A stretch of 5,991 bases of DNA, from assembly GCA_012510325.1 (NCBI GenBank), contig JAAZIG010000332.1:1-5991 (forward strand). Direction: 5' to 3'. Made by a program: the position numbers and the translations under genes. Source of the DNA: Bacillota bacterium. GTDB lineage: Bacteria > Bacillota > Dethiobacteria > DTU022. Under the pieces are notes generated by a model. The model had not been told where the DNA came from, did no database searches, and was given only the letters and a program-made list of their open reading frames with translations. Below are positions 1-4,756 of the stretch, one piece after another. Each line of letters opens with the position of its first letter. The first letter of the stretch is position 1.

Positions 1-234
1 ATCGAGGGCCGGCTGCAGAACCCATTTTACCGGCAGCCGTTCCAACTTTTCGCGGAGGGACGCCCCGGTAGAATCGCCATCCCCGACCACGGCGAAGGGT
101 TGAAGACCCATGGCCAGGACATGGCCGCTGCCTCCATCAGCAGAGATAATCAGATCGCCGGGACCGATGAGCTGCCGGTAGAACCCGGGATCCCTACAGT
201 CGCCGCCGGCAAAAATAAAGATCCGCTTTGACAC
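1..234 (-). CDS. thiN: Thiamine pyrophosphokinase (ThiN), N-terminal part, cut by window edge
   Basis: ThiN transfers pyrophosphate from ATP to thiamine, giving thiamine diphosphate in the cytoplasm. Seventy-eight codons are visible and the gene continues off the left edge; the family is usually about 210 residues. The visible part reads like the ATP-binding N-terminal domain: a beta strand followed by AGGD (residues 9-12), then SADGGSGHVLAMGLQP (31-46), equivalent to the family's ADGG..L..G..P, and VVGDGDS (49-55), the family's GDFDS acidic motif with the usual Phe replaced by Gly53. The next expected block, KDxTD, would lie just beyond the edge after LQPALD. The start is a GTG at 232-234. 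It follows the ribosome binding site AAGGGGGG (242-249) with a 7-nt gap, and no ATG is near. The gene is divergent from the MATE gene and has its own leader. The family call is strong; the missing C-terminal half cannot be assessed. Confidence 0.87.
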   Translation of the reverse strand, partial: MSKRIFIFAGGDCRDPGFYRQLIGPGDLIISADGGSGHVLAMGLQPFAVVGDGDSTGASLREKLERLPVKWVLQPALD

Positions 235-270
235 CTTTGCGCCCCCCTTCTCCGCAATGCGGAAAGCAAA

Positions 271-307
271 CCCGGCCCGCCCGGCACCATCTCTCCCGCG
301 GGCCGGG
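271..307 (-). promoter_or_regulatory. GC-rich leader hairpin upstream of thiN
   Basis: A perfect 10-bp inverted repeat (CCCGGCCCGC at 271-280, GCGGGCCGGG at 298-307) encloses a 17-nt loop. On the thiN strand it sits between the candidate promoter and the ribosome binding site and is followed by TTTGCTTTCC. That tract is too broken for a clear intrinsic terminator but could serve as a weak attenuator. The conserved TPP-riboswitch blocks (CTGAGA, ACCTGA) are not present, so I do not call a thiamine riboswitch. The loop carries the 14-mer that recurs at 4698-4711. The structure is seen directly; the regulatory role is inferred. Confidence 0.4.
281..294 (-). repeat. 14-bp dispersed repeat, copy 1
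   Basis: CCGGCACCATCTCT (minus strand AGAGATGGTGCCGG) occurs here and again exactly at 4698-4711. In both places it is part of a hairpin and lies upstream of a minus-strand gene. On the minus strand both copies have TTTGC shortly downstream: directly after the match in copy 2, and after nine extra GC bases in copy 1. It may be chance in a GC-rich sequence or a small dispersed leader element. Confidence 0.4.
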
Positions 308-322
308 CCAAAGCTTAGCTTA

Positions 323-351
323 ATCTTACTTGACCAAAAAACAGGATTCAA
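323..351 (-). promoter_or_regulatory. Candidate sigma-A promoter for thiN
   Basis: On the minus strand TTGAAT (346-351, -35) is followed after exactly 17 nt by TAAGAT (323-328, -10). Each hexamer matches the consensus at 4 of 6 positions. Transcription would start near position 316, giving a leader of about 80 nt that contains the GC hairpin. The plus strand of the same region has TTGACC (330-335), a possible -35 for the divergent MATE gene, but no convincing -10 follows it. Judged by eye only. Confidence 0.35.
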
Positions 352-419
352 GCTTTCTTTAGCGAAATCTCTTTAATTGTTTGCCCTGATTAATCGCGAG
401 GGGAGCAAGAGGCTGAATA

Positions 420-1814
420 ATGGACGAGCTGGACCGCACCCGGGAGATGGGTGAAGAGAGTATCGGCAGGCTGCTCTGGCGCTTTTCGCTGCCGGCAACT
501 GTAGCCATGGCGGTAACCGCTTCTTACAATATTGTTGATGCCGCTTTTGTGGGCCGCCTCGGCAGCGAGGCGATCGCCGCACTTTCGGTGGCCTTTCCCG
601 CCCAGATGGTTTTCGGGGCTGTCGCCATCGGCACCGGAATCGGCGCCGGCTCCCTAATCTCCCGCTCTCTCGGTGCCGGGATGAAAGAGGAGGCGCAGGT
701 GAGCGTGGGACAGGTCATTTTGCTCGCTCTGGGGATCGGCTTTTTGCTGACGCTGGCCGGCCGTTTCTACCTTGAACCGATGCTGATTCTCTTCGGAGCC
801 ACCCCGGAAATCCTGGCCCCCTCCATGGAATATATGTCGGTAATTACCGACGGAGCGGTCCTTCTGTTCGTCTCATTTATGCTCGCCCATACGATCCGGG
901 CTGAAGGAAACGCCATCTTTCCGATGACCGTGATGATCGCCTCGGCGGTGACCAATATTGTCCTCGATCCCATCTTCATCTTTGCCCTGAAGATGGGGAT
1001 CAGGGGTGCCGCCATCGCCACCCTTCTGGCAAAGGTGGTCAACATTGTCTGCTATCTGTGGTATTACCTGGGCGGCCGCAGCACCTTGAAAGTGGCCCTG
1101 CGGCACCTGCGGCCCCGTTTCAAAACTATCCTCGAGATCTACGAGGTCGGTCTGCCGACAATTTTGGTCCAGGTTGCCGCCAACGTCGCCCTGATTATCG
1201 CCAACAAGGTGCTCGGCGGGTTTGGCCACGCCGCCATCGCGGTGATGGGCATCATCATGCGTCTGCAGCAATTCGCCACCCTCCCGGTCATCGGGATCAA
1301 TCACGGCCTGCTGCCCATAATCGGCTTCAATTACGGCGCAAAAAAATCCCCGCGCGTCCGTGAGGCGATGATCAAAGCGCTTGCCGCCGCCTCTCTTTTC
1401 GGCACCGTCGCCGGGCTCTGTTTCCTGCTTCTTCCGGGCCTGTTCATCCGCATCTTCACCGACGAGAAGGCGCTGCTCCTGGAGGGTGTCGCCGCCTTGC
1501 GAATCATGGTGCTGATGTATCCGCTCATCGGAGTCCCCTTCATCAGCGGCGCCTTTTTCCAGGGCATCGGCAAGGGCGCTCCCGCTCTTTTGCTGGCCCT
1601 GCTGCGCCATTTCTTGCTCTATATCCCCCTGCTCTTTCTCTTCCCGCGGCTGTTCGGCATAACCGGCATCTGGGTGGCTGCCCCTCTCTCCGATTTTCTC
1701 ACCTTTCTCATCGCCGTGTTGCTGGTATCCCGGGAAATGGAGCGGCAGGGGATCCCCCTCTTTGGCCGCAGACAGAACAGGGATGCCTCCCGCCTCCCGG
1801 CAGGCCGCCGGTGA
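420..1814 (+). CDS. MATE family multidrug/metabolite efflux transporter
   Basis: A 464-residue inner-membrane exporter, the normal length for a 12-helix MATE protein, with two MatE repeats at about residues 18-180 and 240-405. Visible family signatures are the N-terminal IGRLLWRFSLPA (15-26), NIVDAAFVGRLGSEA (37-51), SLISRSLGAG (78-87), the helix-5 DPIFIFALKMGIRGAAIAT (183-201) and IIGFNYGAKKSPRVREA (300-316), the hallmark of the second repeat. Asp40 and Asp183 are both inside membrane helices and match in position the acidic residues used for cation coupling in DinF/PfMATE-type members, so proton or sodium antiport is inferred. The tail after residue 440 is short, polar and Arg-rich, hence probably cytoplasmic. 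The ATG at 420 has AAGAGG (407-412) 7 nt upstream. An internal Met10 before GEESIG is where many relatives begin but has a poorer ribosome site. Substrate cannot be read from sequence; the resemblance is to the MepA/DinF-like group. Confidence 0.93.
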   Translation: MDELDRTREMGEESIGRLLWRFSLPATVAMAVTASYNIVDAAFVGRLGSEAIAALSVAFPAQMVFGAVAIGTGIGAGSLISRSLGAGMKEEAQVSVGQVILLALGIGFLLTLAGRFYLEPMLILFGATPEILAPSMEYMSVITDGAVLLFVSFMLAHTIRAEGNAIFPMTVMIASAVTNIVLDPIFIFALKMGIRGAAIATLLAKVVNIVCYLWYYLGGRSTLKVALRHLRPRFKTILEIYEVGLPTILVQVAANVALIIANKVLGGFGHAAIAVMGIIMRLQQFATLPVIGINHGLLPIIGFNYGAKKSPRVREAMIKALAAASLFGTVAGLCFLLLPGLFIRIFTDEKALLLEGVAALRIMVLMYPLIGVPFISGAFFQGIGKGAPALLLALLRHFLLYIPLLFLFPRLFGITGIWVAAPLSDFLTFLIAVLLVSREMERQGIPLFGRRQNRDASRLPAGRR

Positions 1815-1817
1815 AAT

Positions 1818-1832
1818 AGCGGTCCACCCGCT
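1818..1832. terminator. Small hairpin between convergent stop codons
   Basis: AGCGG (1818-1822) and CCGCT (1828-1832) form a 5-bp stem with a 5-nt loop in the 19-bp gap between the MATE and sirtuin stop codons. Only two T follow on the plus strand (CTTTCAG), and the other strand reads ATTTC. It could be a weak bidirectional terminator; the stem is short and the U tract poor. Confidence 0.25.
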
Positions 1833-1833
1833 T

Positions 1834-2583
1834 TCAGTTTGTCGCCAGCGCCTCCGCCAGATCAGCCAACGCCTTGCTGCACTTTTCCCGGATGACCACT
1901 TCGGCAGCGTGGTCGTACTCCGTGGGCAGCAGGTTGATAATGATCAGCTTTTTCGCCAGCCGGGGCAAAAAGGCGACCGGATAGACCACCAGGCTGCTCC
2001 CCGCCGCCAGCATCAGATCGCAGTTGCTGCGCAGAGTATCCTCCGCCTCGTAAAAAATTGGCGGCATCGGATCGCCGAAGAGGACGACATCGGGGCGCAG
2101 CACATCAAAACAATTGCGACAGACTGGCGGAATCCGTTTCAGCTCGACCTGATGAACCAGCTCTTCAAAAGGGTACCGTTTTTTGCAGCCCTGGCAGTAA
2201 CCGGAGCGCAGGTGGCCGTGAACCTCCCAAATCTGATGCGAACCGGCCTTGACATGGAGCCCGTCAATATTTTGGGTGACCAGCCCTTTGAGCAGGCCGA
2301 TCTCCTCCATTTTGGCCAGGGCGTAATGTCCCGGATTCGGTTCGGCCATGGTGATGCTGGCGAAGCGGTTGAAAGCAGACTCATAGAAGACCCGGGGATT
2401 GTTTTGCAACACCTCCACCGAAGAGGTCTCGATGGGGTCAAACTTTTCCCAGATCCCTTCGCCGGGAGTTCTAAAATCGGGGATGCCACTTTCAGTTGAA
2501 AGACCGGCCCCGGTGAGGCTGTAAAATCCGGTGCTTTTCTTAATTAAGGCGGCGGCTCGTTCAATCTGATCCCGGTATTTCAT
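1834..2583 (-). CDS. Sir2-family NAD-dependent protein deacetylase (sirtuin)
   Basis: A 249-residue cytoplasmic sirtuin, which removes acyl groups from protein lysines using NAD+ and yields nicotinamide and O-acyl-ADP-ribose. All core elements are present: the Rossmann NAD-binding GAGLSTESGIPDFR (25-38), TQNIDGLH (103-110), the catalytic His122 in EVHGH, a zinc ribbon of Cys130/Cys133 and Cys155/Cys158, FGDPMP (169-174), GSSLVVYP (195-202) and the late IINLLPTEYDHAA (215-227). The Tyr-x-x-Arg pair of class III desuccinylases is not seen at the equivalent place (FYESAFNR, 66-73). Deacetylase activity of a class-U-like bacterial sirtuin is therefore inferred rather than CobB/SIRT5-type desuccinylation. 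The ATG at 2581-2583 follows a strong GGGAGGG. The gene is convergent with the MATE gene and divergent from htpX, so it is probably monocistronic. Targets cannot be told; no acetyltransferase or acetyl-CoA synthetase gene lies nearby. Confidence 0.95.
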   Translation of the reverse strand: MKYRDQIERAAALIKKSTGFYSLTGAGLSTESGIPDFRTPGEGIWEKFDPIETSSVEVLQNNPRVFYESAFNRFASITMAEPNPGHYALAKMEEIGLLKGLVTQNIDGLHVKAGSHQIWEVHGHLRSGYCQGCKKRYPFEELVHQVELKRIPPVCRNCFDVLRPDVVLFGDPMPPIFYEAEDTLRSNCDLMLAAGSSLVVYPVAFLPRLAKKLIIINLLPTEYDHAAEVVIREKCSKALADLAEALATN

Positions 2584-2589
2584 TCTTTT

Positions 2590-2596
2590 CCCTCCC
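2590..2596 (-). promoter_or_regulatory. Strong ribosome binding site of the sirtuin gene
   Basis: GGGAGGG on the minus strand lies 6 nt before the ATG at 2583-2581 and fixes that start. The region further upstream is AT-rich. I could not find a -35/-10 pair on this strand that I would defend. Confidence 0.7.
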
Positions 2597-2674
2597 GCAA
2601 CTGGGTTGTAATCTCTTATTCAATATTTAATTATCACTCTATTTATTCTATTCGGAAATCGCCAATTCCTTTTT

Positions 2675-2702
2675 TTGAGTTTGCTTTTATCGAGACAATT
2701 AT
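2675..2702 (+). promoter_or_regulatory. Candidate sigma-A promoter for htpX
   Basis: TTGAGT (2675-2680) and AATTAT (2697-2702) are separated by 16 nt, each matching 4 of 6 consensus positions, within the most AT-rich stretch of the window. The predicted start near 2709 leaves a leader of roughly 50 nt before the htpX ATG. The inverted repeat at 2699-2710 overlaps the -10 and start site. Found by eye, not scored. Confidence 0.3.
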
Positions 2703-2710
2703 CGTGATAA
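2699..2710. promoter_or_regulatory. Possible operator: TTATC-GT-GATAA inverted repeat
   Basis: A 5-2-5 inverted repeat in the sirtuin/htpX divergent region. An extra TTATCG half-site lies at 2687-2692, exactly 12 bp upstream of the one at 2699-2704. Its overlap with the candidate htpX promoter suits a repressor site. I do not recognise the regulator; the motif is short enough to be chance in AT-rich DNA. Confidence 0.25.
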
Positions 2711-2760
2711 GATATATGGGGAGTCCAACACCGCAGATCATTTTGGATAGGAGAAGCTGG

Positions 2761-3618
2761 ATGAACCGACTGAAAACATTTTTTCTGATGGCTCTGCTCA
2801 CCGCCATTTTCCTGCTCCTGGGCGGCCTTATTGCCGGCAATGAGGGGCTCGCTGTTGCTCTGATCATGGCTCTGGCGGTGAACTTCTTCTCATACTGGTT
2901 CAGCGACCGGATCGCTATCAGCATGACCCGCTCGCAGCCGCTCCGCGAGAGCGACGCCCCGGAAGTGTACCGGGCTCTGCGCGAGCTGACCCATAATGCC
3001 GGTATGCCGATGCCGCGGCTCTACCTGATGCCCACGGAGCAGCCGAATGCTTTTGCCACCGGGCGCAACCCGCAAAACGCAGTCATTGCGGTAACCGCCG
3101 GGCTTCTGAGAGCGCTCGATTACGAAGAGCTCAAGGGCGTCCTCGCCCATGAACTGGCCCATATTCATAACCGCGACATCCTCATCGGCAGCGTCGCCGC
3201 GGCTGTCGCCGGGGCGCTCATGTTTGTCGCCCGGATCGGGATGTGGAGCGGCGCCGTCGGCGGAAGCCGGCGCAATCAAAGCGGGGCGGCGCTGGGTCTG
3301 ATCCGCCTCGTGGCCCTGCTGCTGGCCCCTTTCGCCGCGCTTCTGGTCCAGATGTCCATCTCGCGAACGCGCGAATATGGCGCCGATGCCACGGGAGCCA
3401 GATTTTCCGGAAATCCGCAGGGGCTGGCCGGAGCTCTCGCCAAGATGGAGCAACACGCCCGGCGCCGGCCGATGCACCGGATCAATGAGGCGGCGGCGCA
3501 TATGTTTATCGTCAACCCCTTCTCGGCGAAGGGACTGAGCGCGCTCTTCAGCACCCACCCGCCCATCGAGGACAGAATTGCCCGGCTGCAGCAGATGCAG
3601 ATGGGAGGCGGCCGGTAA
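2761..3618 (+). CDS. htpX: HtpX-type membrane zinc metalloprotease (M48B)
   Basis: A 285-residue inner-membrane endopeptidase involved in quality control of membrane proteins, with its active site on the cytoplasmic face. Two N-terminal hydrophobic helices (about 5-25 and 31-47) are followed by the conserved stretch PRLYLMPTEQPNAFATGRNP (85-104). The zinc motif HELAH (130-134) supplies His130, His134 and catalytic Glu131, and the third ligand is Glu205 in SRTREYGAD. Two further hydrophobic segments (about 144-160 and 178-197) lie between them. FSTHPPIEDRI (263-273) is the usual C-terminal M48 signature. Length matches the family. I chose the ATG at 2761 because AGGAG (2749-2753) precedes it by 7 nt and MNRLKTFFLMALLTAIF is the typical HtpX N-terminus. 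A GTG at 2704 in the same frame would add 19 unlikely residues. In other bacteria htpX answers to envelope or heat stress, but no CIRCE-type repeat is visible here. Confidence 0.95.
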   Translation: MNRLKTFFLMALLTAIFLLLGGLIAGNEGLAVALIMALAVNFFSYWFSDRIAISMTRSQPLRESDAPEVYRALRELTHNAGMPMPRLYLMPTEQPNAFATGRNPQNAVIAVTAGLLRALDYEELKGVLAHELAHIHNRDILIGSVAAAVAGALMFVARIGMWSGAVGGSRRNQSGAALGLIRLVALLLAPFAALLVQMSISRTREYGADATGARFSGNPQGLAGALAKMEQHARRRPMHRINEAAAHMFIVNPFSAKGLSALFSTHPPIEDRIARLQQMQMGGGR

Positions 3619-3699
3619 CTCCCGGCGCCAACCTGACGGCAAAGGAATGAGCCGCTCGAGCGCACCTGCAAATAGATGCAAGCAGCTTCGCTGATCCGC

Positions 3700-3727
3700 C
3701 GCCCCGGTCACACCGGGGCGCACTTTT
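3700..3727 (+). terminator. Intrinsic terminator candidate after htpX
   Basis: A perfect 9-bp stem, CGCCCCGGT (3700-3708) and ACCGGGGCG (3712-3720) with a CAC loop, is followed by CACTTTT. It lies about 80 nt past the htpX stop codon. The U run is only four long and offset by three bases, so efficiency may be modest. On the opposite strand, serving the amidohydrolase gene, no T run follows the stem. Confidence 0.5.
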
Positions 3728-3764
3728 GCCCCGAGCGCAGCGCAGAGCCTCCGGGGGGCAGCGC

Positions 3765-4628
3765 CTATCCGTTTTGCTTTTCCGCCCCCGCCCTGGGGAA
3801 AAGCGCGGCGGCATTTTCCCGGCGGATCAGCCGCTGCTCCGCCGCGCTCAGGCCCGATTCGGCCAGCTCTTTTAAATAGCGCCGGGGGGAGAGCAGCGGG
3901 TAGTCGGTGCCGAGCAAGATCTTGTGAAGAATCCCGATCTCACGGGCGGCCCGATAGATTCGCGGATTGTAGAGAAAAGGGCCGGCGGCAGTGTCGTAAA
4001 ACAGGTGCTGCAGCCCCCGTTTCAGTTCGGGCATCAGCTCGTAGAAAAGCAGCCCCCCGCCCCAGTGAGCGTAGATCAGCTGCAGCTGCGGATGGTCCAG
4101 GGCAAAAGCAGCGGCCTCCTTGAGATAAGCGGGGCCCTTGCCGGCATAATTGTGTCCGACCGGTTCATTTGTATGCAGCAGCAGGATCAGTCCCCGCTCG
4201 CGGCAGCAGGCCGCCAGCCGTGCCGCTTCGCTTCCGGAAAGAGCAAAATTTTGCCCCCAGGGAAAAAGCTCCCCCACCCCGACAGCTCCGCCGTCGTGGC
4301 AGCGGGCAATTTCCCGCTCCATCCAGCTCTCCCGCGGATCGACGGAGGCCATCGGCATGAACCGGCCGGGGTGAGCGCGGGCCGCTTCGAGAAGATAATC
4401 GTTGATCTCCCGGCAGAGCCCCTCATCGGAAAAGGGAAAACTGCAGATGGCAGCCCGCTCCACTCCGCAGCGATCCATCTCCGCCAGCAAATCCCCGGCA
4501 GAAGCGAAGCGGTGTCCCGGGCTGGAGCAAATTTGTGCCAGAAAATCATCCTTCTCGATATAGGGCTGTGCCTCCCGGCTCAGCTCAGGAGAGACAATGT
4601 GGACATGCGCATCGATAACCGGTCCCAC
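3765..4628 (-). CDS. Amidohydrolase-2 family metal-dependent hydrolase (TIM barrel)
   Basis: A 287-residue cytoplasmic protein of the amidohydrolase superfamily, Amidohydrolase_2 branch, which holds hydrolases and decarboxylases of small ring or carboxylate compounds. Metal-site motifs appear in order: IDAHVH (5-10, His8 and His10), GVGELFPWG (117-125, Glu120), LLLHTNEPVGH (149-159, His152), YAHWGGG (186-192, His188), LGTDYP (239-244, Asp242), and the closing RRENAAALF (269-277). The frame can be extended to a TTG at 4659-4661, but I prefer the GTG at 4626-4628. It is preceded by AAGGGGGGG (4634-4642) and puts the first metal motif five residues from the N-terminus, as is usual. The start codon lies in the loop of a 6-bp hairpin. 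The gene follows the membrane esterase on the same strand across 128 bp and may be co-transcribed. No signal peptide. The substrate cannot be inferred. Confidence 0.88.
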   Translation of the reverse strand: MGPVIDAHVHIVSPELSREAQPYIEKDDFLAQICSSPGHRFASAGDLLAEMDRCGVERAAICSFPFSDEGLCREINDYLLEAARAHPGRFMPMASVDPRESWMEREIARCHDGGAVGVGELFPWGQNFALSGSEAARLAACCRERGLILLLHTNEPVGHNYAGKGPAYLKEAAAFALDHPQLQLIYAHWGGGLLFYELMPELKRGLQHLFYDTAAGPFLYNPRIYRAAREIGILHKILLGTDYPLLSPRRYLKELAESGLSAAEQRLIRRENAAALFPRAGAEKQNG

Positions 4629-4635
4629 AGGGACC
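4621..4635 (-). promoter_or_regulatory. Hairpin with the amidohydrolase start codon in its loop
   Basis: GGTCCC (4621-4626) and GGGACC (4630-4635) form a perfect 6-bp stem around a 3-nt loop. The GTG start (4626-4628) spans the loop and the last stem base. The upper end of the purine-rich ribosome site enters the stem. If formed in the mRNA it would reduce initiation. It may simply be a by-product of the poly-G ribosome site. Confidence 0.35.
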
Positions 4636-4697
4636 CCCCCTTCGGATCCGATTCCGGCCAAAACATCACCGCAACAGGCGAAATCATCATTGGCAAA

Positions 4698-4722
4698 CCG
4701 GCACCATCTCTGCAGCTGCCGG
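4698..4722 (-). repeat. 14-bp dispersed repeat, copy 2, within a hairpin
   Basis: The 14-mer at 4698-4711 is identical to 281-294. Here CCGGCA (4698-4703) and TGCCGG (4717-4722) pair as a 6-bp stem with a 13-nt loop that holds the rest of the repeat. It lies about 70 nt upstream of the amidohydrolase start on the coding strand, comparable to copy 1, which lies about 50 nt upstream of thiN. Confidence 0.4.
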
Positions 4723-4725
4723 AGC

Positions 4726-4752
4726 GGCCCCGGCTCTGCCTGATGCCGGGCC
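4726..4752 (-). terminator. GC-rich hairpin right after the esterase stop codon
   Basis: CCCGGC (4729-4734) pairs with GCCGGG (4745-4750). Two more G-C pairs follow beyond a one-base bulge, and the loop is 10 nt. It begins 4 nt past the stop codon of the membrane esterase. No T run follows on the minus strand, so it is a poor intrinsic terminator. It may partly terminate, or protect the 3' end, between the two minus-strand genes. Confidence 0.3.
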
Positions 4753-4756
4753 CTTC

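Noticed and set aside
235..419. TPP riboswitch or T-box leader upstream of thiN
   Set aside because: The TPP-riboswitch blocks are absent. GATGGTGCCGG only faintly resembles the T-box sequence TGGNACC: the ACC is GCC, and there is no specifier stem or terminator U run. thiN is also not a T-box target.
873..1610. 245-codon minus-strand frame opposite the MATE gene
   Set aside because: It is antisense to strongly conserved MATE motifs and encodes a low-complexity Asp/Gly/Gln/His-rich product typical of the reverse frame of GC-rich genes, with no ribosome site or recognised domain.
1762..2499. 245-codon plus-strand frame opposite the sirtuin
   Set aside because: It is the mirror of the Sir2 coding sequence, which carries all family motifs. 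It also overlaps the end of the MATE gene and its product resembles no family.
2704..2760. Longer htpX starting at the GTG at 2704
   Set aside because: It would add 19 polar residues not typical of HtpX and has no ribosome site, whereas the ATG at 2761 has AGGAG at ideal spacing and the typical hydrophobic start.
2890..3723. 277-codon minus-strand frame opposite htpX
   Set aside because: It covers the HtpX HELAH region in antisense; the product is Arg/Gly/His-rich with no domain, an artefact of high GC at third positions.
3727..3760. TGCCCC...GGGGCA stem as a terminator for the amidohydrolase gene
   Set aside because: The stem is 6 bp with a 22-nt loop, and on the minus strand it is followed by AAAAG rather than a T run.
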